From JAAEQG01 sp043803085 (GTDB lineage Bacteria; Planctomycetota; Phycisphaerae; UBA1845): a DNA stretch of 6,115 nt. The stretch is taken from NCBI GenBank assembly GCA_043803085.1, contig JAZDKM010000290.1, positions 1-6,115 of the forward strand. Reading direction: 5' to 3'. How positions within the stretch are numbered: the first letter of the stretch is position 1; every line of letters begins with the position of its first letter. Shown in pieces: positions 1 to 4,681 of the stretch. The notes under the pieces are model-generated. The model was given only the letters and a program-made list of their open reading frames with translations. It was not told where the DNA came from and searched no databases. The position numbers and the translations under genes were made by a program.

Positions 1-101
1 CGTGCGCTGCTCCGCCCCATGCCGCCGGAGTTTCTCGATGCACCCGATTCCGGCTGCGATAAACGATTTCGGTTCCGGCGGCCTAACGGACCCTGCTCAA
101 T

Positions 102-118
102 GTCGGGCGGGGCCCGAC
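102..118. repeat. Short palindromic repeat, GC-rich hairpin
   Basis: GTCGGGC at 102-108 and GCCCGAC at 112-118 are perfect 7-bp inverted arms around a GGG loop. The unit lies about 50 bp beyond the stop codon of the minus-strand lipoprotein gene and resembles the intergenic palindromes scattered elsewhere in this window. It may be a dispersed REP-like unit. If transcribed, it would form a stable stem on the lipoprotein mRNA. The family assignment is inference; the pairing is read directly. Confidence 0.55.
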
Positions 119-146
119 CTACAATCCTGCAGCCGATGGAAATGAA

Positions 147-164
147 GGTCCGCGAGCGCGGACC
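147..164 (-). terminator. Hairpin directly after lipoprotein stop codon
   Basis: GGTCCGCG at 147-154 and CGCGGACC at 157-164 form a perfect 8-bp inverted repeat, or a 7-bp stem with a 4-nt loop. On the minus strand it begins at the base after the TAG stop of the lipoprotein gene. It is followed by TTCATTTCC, a poor U-tract, so it is only a weak candidate for an intrinsic terminator. It could equally protect the mRNA 3' end or be a dispersed palindromic repeat. Confidence 0.4.
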
Positions 165-1103
165 CTACTCGTCTGCATTCTCTCCATGCTCCGCGCCGAA
201 ATCTTCACTGCCCCCCGTAGGTTGTGACGCGGGGCCTGGTCCGGCATACTCCACCACCGTACCGCCAAGCCGCAGACCGGGCAGAAACCGATCGAGCAGG
301 ACCATCATGCGGGCCCAGACCAGCGGCCGCGGCGGCAGGTCGCTCACCTGCCGCGCCACGGGGAGCCGCCCTGCGGCCAGCTCATAAGCGTAGGCCTCGT
401 CGAAATAGAGCGGGAAGGCCAGCGCGCGGATGTGCTCGATGCGCCGGACCTCGCCCATCCCGCGGGCCAACCAGAGGTACTCGGTCACGTCCACCCGCGG
501 TCCCCAAGGGACCCGAATCGCGGTCTCCGCCACCAGCCGCAAGCACGCCTCAAAACGCACACCGTCCGTGACGACGTCTTCGTGACCCTCCATGCGGACG
601 GTGCGCTTCGCCGTGCCCGTCCGGAACCGATGGCCCCAGCGGTCGAACACGCGGAGGGCGGAACGGCATTCCGCCTCGGCGGCGGTGGGAAGGGTCATCG
701 GTAGATACTCGAGCGGAGGATCGAATTCCAGGAAGATGCCCAGCCAGCGGTCCTGGTCCGACGCGGGCCAGTCGAGATAGCGCCCCGGCTCCGCCTCCCC
801 CGGCCGGGCGACGAAGCACGTCCACTCGCCCACCTCTCGATCGGCGAACGCGCCGTCGCGCTGGCGGCGTCCGCCCAGTTGCCGCGCGTAGATCATGGCC
901 GGAGCGTCGGGCGCGCGGAGGTTGCGGCGCAGGTAGACGCGGCGGTGCTCGGTGGCGGCCGGGAAATAGGAGGCCAGATCAAATGCGGCGGCCGGCGGCA
1001 CGTCGCGCAGCGGTGCCATCGGAGGGCGCCAGGTCTCCGCGCACCCCGCCAGCACGATAAGCGCGGCGATGGACGACAGCGTTGCAGCGAACATCCTCAC
1101 CAT
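165..1103 (-). CDS. Putative lipoprotein, unknown function
   Basis: This gene encodes a 312-residue protein that I do not recognise as a named family. Its N-terminus is a classic lipoprotein signal: a short start with Arg3, a hydrophobic stretch at about 5-18, then the lipobox L-A-G-C with Cys21 as the lipidation site. Ala22 follows, so no Asp retention signal is present and an outer-membrane or periplasm-facing location is likely. The mature part is soluble, rich in Arg, Trp and Tyr, with no further membrane span. It ends in a flexible tail rich in Gly, Pro and acidic residues (about 288-312). The start is ATG 1103 because GGA lies about 5 nt upstream. ATG 1094 (Met4) is an alternative, but GGTGAGG abuts it too closely to act as a ribosome site. 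AT-rich blocks at 1112-1117 and 1125-1130 could be -10 elements, without a clear -35. It is transcribed divergently from guaB. Confidence 0.8.
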   Translation of the reverse strand: MVRMFAATLSSIAALIVLAGCAETWRPPMAPLRDVPPAAAFDLASYFPAATEHRRVYLRRNLRAPDAPAMIYARQLGGRRQRDGAFADREVGEWTCFVARPGEAEPGRYLDWPASDQDRWLGIFLEFDPPLEYLPMTLPTAAEAECRSALRVFDRWGHRFRTGTAKRTVRMEGHEDVVTDGVRFEACLRLVAETAIRVPWGPRVDVTEYLWLARGMGEVRRIEHIRALAFPLYFDEAYAYELAAGRLPVARQVSDLPPRPLVWARMMVLLDRFLPGLRLGGTVVEYAGPGPASQPTGGSEDFGAEHGENADE

Positions 1104-1179
1104 ACTTCCATTCTATACGGCCGGAATATAAGCGGGAGTTCGGGAAAAATGGGGGTGTGGTAAGAAGCGTTGGAAAACC

Positions 1180-1238
1180 GGGAGGGCGAAGCTCCTGCCG
1201 AGCCGTTTGATTCGGCTCGCCGGGAGGCTCGCCCTCCC
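1180..1238. repeat. 59-nt imperfect inverted repeat, REP-like
   Basis: The two 26-nt arms (1180-1205 and 1213-1238) pair at 22 of 26 positions around a 7-nt loop, TTTGATT. The outer 10 bp (GGGAGGGCGA) and inner 7 bp (GAGCCG side) pair perfectly, and the mismatches cluster in the middle. From memory, very similar GGGAGGGCGA...GAGCCG palindromes are abundant between genes in planctomycete genomes, so this looks like one copy of a dispersed family. It sits between two divergent genes and has no open reading frame of its own. Mobility or function cannot be judged from one copy. Confidence 0.8.
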
Positions 1239-1323
1239 AGTTTGCCGAAACCCCTTGCCCCACCCGAAAAGCGGCGGCGTTCACCTCATTGGCGGCGCCG
1301 CGGACGCAAAACCCGCCGCTGAC

Positions 1324-1352
1324 TTGACGCCGCCGCCGATGTCCGATATTCA
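1324..1352 (+). promoter_or_regulatory. Possible sigma-70-type promoter for guaB
   Basis: TTGACG at 1324-1329 matches five of six -35 consensus bases. It is followed, after exactly 17 bp, by TATTCA at 1347-1352, a weak -10. The resulting leader to guaB would be about 33 nt. The -35 lies inside the right arm of a GC-rich dyad (1327-1336), so an overlapping operator is conceivable. An alternative weaker -10, TAGGAT at 1378-1383, lacks a good -35 at proper distance. Planctomycete promoters often diverge from consensus, so this is tentative. Confidence 0.3.
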
Positions 1353-1392
1353 GCGCTTGTTCCTCGCGTCCCCGGCATAGGATGGGCCTGTG

Positions 1393-2892
1393 ATGAAGAG
1401 CGATCCCTCCCCACCGTCCCCCGAGCATCCGCGATTCCCTGAGGCGATCACCTTCGACGACGTGCTGCTGGTCCCGCAGCGCTCCGACGTGCTCCCAGAG
1501 GCGGTCGACGTACGCACATACTTGAGCCGGCGCATTGCGCTGAACATTCCGCTGATCTCGGCCCCCATGGACACCGTGACGGAGTCCGCGCTGGCCATCG
1601 CCCTCGCCCAGGAGGGCGGGATCGGCATCATCCATAAAAACCTCAGCCTTGAGGACCAGTGTCGTGAGGTACGCAAGGTCAAGCGCTCCGAAAGCGGTGT
1701 GATACTCGACCCTGTCACCCTCGGGCCGGACCATCCAGTGGCCGCCGCCCAGGAAGTCATGCGGCAGCACAATATCTCCGGGGTCCCCATCGTGCAGGAG
1801 GATGGGCGGCTCGTGGGCATCCTCACGCGGCGCGACCTCAAATTCGTCGAGTCCTCGGACCTGCGCATCCGGCAGGTCATGACCTGCAAGCACCTGATCA
1901 CCGGTCCGCCGGAGACCACCTTGGAGGAAGCGGAGCGCATCCTCACCGCTGCGAAAGTCGAAAAGCTGCTGCTGGTGCACCAGAACGGTCGGCTCGCTGG
2001 CCTGATCACCATGCGCGACATGGAGCGTAACCGCGAGTTCGGCCACAGTTGCAAGGACGCGCGCGGGCGGCTGCGGGTGGGGGCCGCTATCGGCGTCCAC
2101 GATTACGCGCGCGCCGAGGCCCTTCTCGCTCACGACGTGGACCTGCTCGCCGTGGATACGGCCCACGGGCACAGCGCCAACGTGCTCGAGACGGTTAAGG
2201 CACTTCGGCAGAGGTGCGACGCGGAGATCATCGCGGGCAACATCGCCACCGCGGACGCCGCCGCGGAGTTGATCGACGCGGGCGCGGACGCCCTGAAGGT
2301 CGGCGTGGGGCCCGGGAGCATCTGCACCACCCGGGTCATCTCCGGGTGCGGGGTCCCGCAGTTGACCGCGATTATGGAGGTCTGCCGGGTCGCGGCGGCG
2401 GCCCACGTGCCGGTCATCGCCGATGGGGGCATCCGGCGCTCGGGAGATATCACCAAGGCCCTCGCCGCCGGCGCGCAGAGCGTCATGATCGGATCGTTGT
2501 TCGCCGGGGTGGACGAGTCGCCCGGCGAGGCCATCACCTGGCGCGGGCGGCGCTTCAAGAGCTACCGCGGCATGGGTTCCACCGGGGCCATGATGAAAGG
2601 GTCGGCCGACCGCTACCGCCAAAGGACCCCGGCCAAAGGCGCCAAGCTGGTCCCCGAGGGCGTGGAGGGGATGGTGCCCTCGCGGGGGCCTTTGGCGGAC
2701 TTCATCTACCAGTTGGTCGGCGGTCTGCGGGCCGGCATGGGCTATTGCGGGGCGGCGACCATTGACGACCTGCGCCGAAACGCTAAGTTCTGTCGTGTGA
2801 CCGCCGCGGGCGTGGCCGAATCGCATCCGCACGACGTCACGATTACGAAAGAGTCGCCGAACTATGAGATCGACTATCCGACGGATCAGTAG
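1393..2892 (+). CDS. guaB: IMP dehydrogenase GuaB
   Basis: GuaB oxidises IMP to XMP with NAD+, the first committed step to guanine nucleotides, in the cytoplasm. The 499-residue length is typical. Order along the protein: start of the TIM-barrel with TFDDVLLVP (20-28) and SAPMDTVTE (56-64); two CBS domains at about 104-155 and 163-212, the usual regulatory insertion; then the barrel resumes with DTAHGHS (255-261), the active-site loop GPGSICTTR with catalytic Cys311, ADGGIRRSGD (343-352) for IMP phosphate binding, the mobile-flap Arg407-Tyr408 pair and EGVEG (422-426). The C-terminus reads HDVTITKESPNY as in other bacterial GuaB. No key residue is missing. An in-frame GTG at 1390 directly precedes ATG 1393; AGGA at 1379-1382 suits either, and I chose the ATG. 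The TAG stop lies inside a palindromic element, and a lipoprotein gene overlaps the last 29 nt. Confidence 0.97.
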   Translation: MKSDPSPPSPEHPRFPEAITFDDVLLVPQRSDVLPEAVDVRTYLSRRIALNIPLISAPMDTVTESALAIALAQEGGIGIIHKNLSLEDQCREVRKVKRSESGVILDPVTLGPDHPVAAAQEVMRQHNISGVPIVQEDGRLVGILTRRDLKFVESSDLRIRQVMTCKHLITGPPETTLEEAERILTAAKVEKLLLVHQNGRLAGLITMRDMERNREFGHSCKDARGRLRVGAAIGVHDYARAEALLAHDVDLLAVDTAHGHSANVLETVKALRQRCDAEIIAGNIATADAAAELIDAGADALKVGVGPGSICTTRVISGCGVPQLTAIMEVCRVAAAAHVPVIADGGIRRSGDITKALAAGAQSVMIGSLFAGVDESPGEAITWRGRRFKSYRGMGSTGAMMKGSADRYRQRTPAKGAKLVPEGVEGMVPSRGPLADFIYQLVGGLRAGMGYCGAATIDDLRRNAKFCRVTAAGVAESHPHDVTITKESPNYEIDYPTDQ

Positions 2893-3520
2893 CAGGCGGC
2901 GTCCCCGCCGGCCGACGGCCTGCGAGACGCAGGCCGCTACAAAGCCGGCAACGGTCGCGGGCCTCTGGCTCATCGCCGCCGGCGTGTGGGCGGCGGGCGG
3001 GTGCAGCGAGTTGGTTAACCCCTTGGTGGACGACTTGCCGGCCACCGGCGAAGTGTCCACCGCATCGGTCACCGGCATCCGGGACGCCCACGCCACGCCG
3101 GCGATGCGCGTGCGCGACTACCCCCCGGCCCTCGCTTCCGCCCACGACGGGACGGTTTCCCACTGGCCCCTGTGGTGGGAAGATCCTTTCGTCGATAAGG
3201 GCAGTGAGGACGGCCGATTCGCCTGGACCGAGGAAGATTGTCTGGCGATACCGTACGGGTTGGGCCGGTTTCTGTTGAACATCATGGGCTGGCCGGTCAG
3301 CGCGGTGGTGACGCCGCCGCCCACCGTGATGGGCAGCGACGGCGTGTTGAGTCGCCAGGCGCTGGGGTACGACCATGACGCCACACGGCTTCCCGGCGGG
3401 CTGGCTCCGCCGCTGGATATTCTGGAGGTCGGCACCATCCCGCCCCACGAGCCCGGGCCCGGCGCCGATCACGAAGTGGCGCCGCCGGAAAGCCCCGGGC
3501 CGCCCGGTACCTCGGGGTAG
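2864..3520 (+). CDS. Putative lipoprotein overlapping guaB end
   Basis: This 218-residue protein is not one I can name. After an unusually long, very basic leader (residues 1-30, with Arg-rich 11-16) comes a hydrophobic stretch at about 31-45 ending in A-A-G-G-C. Cys47 is the likely lipidated residue, followed by Ser48, so export to the outer membrane or periplasmic face is plausible. The mature part has a Trp-rich acidic patch, HWPLWWEDPF (100-109), then DKGSEDG (111-117), FAWTEED (119-125) and a hydrophobic segment at about 133-149. It ends in a Pro/Gly-rich tail. ATG 2864 is the only usable start: no ATG, GTG or TTG lies in frame between it and the signal core. GAAAGAG about 10 nt upstream, inside guaB, can serve as ribosome site. 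The 29-nt overlap suggests translational coupling to guaB. Residues about 10-26 are encoded by a palindromic repeat, which explains the odd leader. Confidence 0.75.
   Translation: MRSTIRRISSRRRPRRPTACETQAATKPATVAGLWLIAAGVWAAGGCSELVNPLVDDLPATGEVSTASVTGIRDAHATPAMRVRDYPPALASAHDGTVSHWPLWWEDPFVDKGSEDGRFAWTEEDCLAIPYGLGRFLLNIMGWPVSAVVTPPPTVMGSDGVLSRQALGYDHDATRLPGGLAPPLDILEVGTIPPHEPGPGADHEVAPPESPGPPGTSG
2889..2940 (+). repeat. 52-nt two-hairpin palindromic element, copy 1
   Basis: The outer arms GTAGC (2889-2893) and GCTAC (2936-2940) enclose a first hairpin around CGGCG-TCCC-CGCCG (2897-2910). A perfect second hairpin follows: GGCCTGCG (2917-2924), AGA loop, CGCAGGCC (2928-2935). The whole can fold as a three-way junction. 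Lengths of every part match the copy at 3566-3617. The guaB stop codon TAG (2890-2892) lies in the left outer arm, and the remainder is read as codons of the downstream lipoprotein leader. Confidence 0.75.
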
Positions 3521-3565
3521 GCGGCCAAGCAACAGGGCGGTTCCTTTAGAGCGTCTATCAAAACC

Positions 3566-3617
3566 TGTGGCACCGGCGTCCCGCCGGTGGAATCACAGGC
3601 CAGAGGCCTGTGCCACA
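3566..3617 (+). repeat. 52-nt two-hairpin palindromic element, copy 2
   Basis: The outer arms TGTGG (3566-3570) and CCACA (3613-3617) enclose two perfect 8-bp hairpins. The first is CACCGGCG (3571-3578), TCC loop, CGCCGGTG (3582-3589). The second, after a GAAT spacer, is CACAGGCC (3594-3601), AGA loop, GGCCTGTG (3605-3612). Part lengths equal those of copy 1 at 2889-2940, and the core CGGCGTCC(C)CGCCGG is shared. It lies 45 nt after the lipoprotein stop codon. No T-run follows, so it is not a textbook terminator. Confidence 0.8.
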
Positions 3618-3645
3618 AGAGAGTTCTGTTAGAGGCTCTCAGGAT

Positions 3646-3665
3646 GACAGGCCGAACGGCCTGTC
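3646..3665. repeat. Palindromic hairpin GACAGGCC/GGCCTGTC
   Basis: GACAGGCC (3646-3653) and GGCCTGTC (3658-3665) are perfect inverted arms around GAAC, extendable to 9 bp with an AA loop. The CAGGCC...GGCCTG core is shared with the second hairpin of the nearby 52-nt element. This may therefore be a single-hairpin relative of that family. It lies 35 nt before the start codon of the membrane-protein gene. Confidence 0.6.
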
Positions 3666-3700
3666 GCCCGTCAGATGACTCAGCATGCTCTTGATCGACG

Positions 3701-4669
3701 ATGCCCCACGCACCTGCCGATACCTCTGCCCTGAAGTGTGACACGGTCGGCTGTCCGGCATGTGGTCAGCCTCTGGCCAACGCGCTCAGAGGCCAGTGCC
3801 CGCTGTGCGGGCACCGCATGGAGACCTTGACACTCGAGGTCGTGGACAAGACCCCGTACGGGCAATCGGACCGGTTCGGGGCCAAAGCGTTCGGGCAGAC
3901 CTGCTGGTGGGTTTGCGCGGCGAGTGCCGAGCGGCTGGCGCATCTGGCCCTGATCCCCCGTTCGTCCGCGTCTCGAAGGTTCGTCTTTTGGATGGTCCTG
4001 CTGCTGGCCTTCTCCGTCGCAGTCGTACCGCTGGGGCTGGTAGGTTGGCATACGGCGACCAACGCGCCGCGAGATGAAAGGTCACCGGCACCGACGCCCG
4101 CCGGACGCGGCTGGTACCACCTGGCCCAGGCCGTCCCGCCGCCACCGTACCAGGGACGCGCGGTCCCCATCGCCGTCTGGTGGAACCCCACCCAGGCGAT
4201 CCTGGCGGCGGCGAGCACTTTCGTGGCCGCTCTACTGGTCGCTTGCATCATCCTGGCGTGCCAGCGGGCCGGGGCGCAACGCGCGCTCGGGCCGAAATAC
4301 CGGAACCAGGGCCGGCTCGAAGCGGCGCTGCACTACGGCACCGCCTGGTTAGTCCCGATGGCTCCCGCGGCCGTGCTCACCGCCCTGGGGCGCTTGGCCG
4401 ACCTCAGCGCCGCGGCGCCATGGCCGGTCGTTATCCCCTCGGTCGCGATCTACGCCCCGGCGGTAGTCATCGCCCTGATCTCCGTTCTCGGTTACAGCTT
4501 CGGGCTCATCCGCGTGGCGGTGATGGTCCCCGTCGCCGTACGCACTCGAGTGGTGATCTTCCTTGCCCTCTGGAACCCGCTGATGAGCGCGTTCTGGGCC
4601 GCCGCCACCGCCGTGGGGCTGTACTTCTGGATCCAATTGCTCGTTCCACAGTTGAACCTACGCTGGTAA
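3701..4669 (+). CDS. Zinc-ribbon, multi-span membrane protein
   Basis: This 322-residue protein has no family name I can give. Near the N-terminus are two CxxC knuckles, C18-P-A-C21 and C33-P-L-C36, each followed by Gly. This is a zinc-ribbon pattern and is expected to face the cytoplasm. Hydrophobic segments follow at about 94-116, 165-187, 213-230, 242-268 and 284-315, the last long enough for one or two spans, giving five or six membrane helices. A Pro-rich, probably extracytoplasmic, loop lies at about 121-157. The pattern suits a membrane anchor or sensor with a metal-stabilised head, but no catalytic motif is visible. ATG 3701 lacks a clear ribosome site. It is retained because it is the start that includes the ribbon, and no better in-frame start is visible just upstream. 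The gene is followed after 12 nt by guaA in the same frame, so co-expression is likely. Confidence 0.8.
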   Translation: MPHAPADTSALKCDTVGCPACGQPLANALRGQCPLCGHRMETLTLEVVDKTPYGQSDRFGAKAFGQTCWWVCAASAERLAHLALIPRSSASRRFVFWMVLLLAFSVAVVPLGLVGWHTATNAPRDERSPAPTPAGRGWYHLAQAVPPPPYQGRAVPIAVWWNPTQAILAAASTFVAALLVACIILACQRAGAQRALGPKYRNQGRLEAALHYGTAWLVPMAPAAVLTALGRLADLSAAAPWPVVIPSVAIYAPAVVIALISVLGYSFGLIRVAVMVPVAVRTRVVIFLALWNPLMSAFWAAATAVGLYFWIQLLVPQLNLRW

Positions 4670-4681
4670 GTGGTGGCCGAC

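Larger units (their letters stand above)
1..164. other. Gene-free left edge with hairpins
   Basis: I see no supportable gene here. The one reading frame open across the stretch runs on antisense through the minus-strand lipoprotein gene and has no recognisable motif. The content of note is two perfect hairpins, at 102-118 and 147-164, listed separately. The first 100 bases show no promoter, RNA gene or repeat that I can defend. A gene ending or starting just left of the window cannot be excluded. Confidence 0.5.
1104..1389. other. Divergent intergenic region upstream of guaB
   Basis: This 286-bp stretch separates the minus-strand lipoprotein gene from guaB and must hold the start signals of both. 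It contains a 59-nt imperfect inverted repeat (1180-1238), a cluster of GC-rich dyads (1270-1338) and a possible promoter for guaB (1324-1352). I looked for a purine-type riboswitch core before guaB and do not see one. I found no small ORF or RNA gene I would defend. Confidence 0.6.
3521..3700. other. Repeat-rich gap between lipoprotein and membrane-protein genes
   Basis: This 180-bp gap holds no gene that I can support. Most of it is palindromic: a 52-nt two-hairpin element (3566-3617) and a further hairpin (3646-3665). Loosely similar TTAGAG motifs occur at 3546 and 3629, either side of the 52-nt element. The stems could act on the mRNA of a guaB-to-guaA transcript, or the gap could contain a separate promoter for the two downstream genes. 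I see no convincing -35/-10 pair. Confidence 0.5.

Noticed and set aside
19..387. A plus-strand 122-codon open frame at the left edge
   Set aside because: More than half lies antisense to the minus-strand lipoprotein gene, it crosses two hairpins, and the product lacks any recognisable pattern.
1239..1389. Purine-type riboswitch or PurR-like operator before guaB
   Set aside because: No riboswitch core is visible. ACGCAAAAC near 1304 resembles only half of an enterobacterial PurR site and has no partner half.
979..3096. A 705-codon open frame on the minus strand opposite guaB
   Set aside because: It lies antisense to a fully conserved guaB and its product is low-complexity, rich in His, Arg, Gly and Asp. 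This is a usual by-product of GC-rich coding sequence on the other strand.
2843..3532. Minus-strand 229-codon open frame opposite the second lipoprotein gene
   Set aside because: The plus-strand frame has a convincing lipobox and gene context; the antisense product is Arg/Gly/His-rich with no motif.
3521..3700. CRISPR-like array from the clustered palindromes
   Set aside because: The units are not regularly spaced identical repeats with unique spacers, and no cas gene is present.
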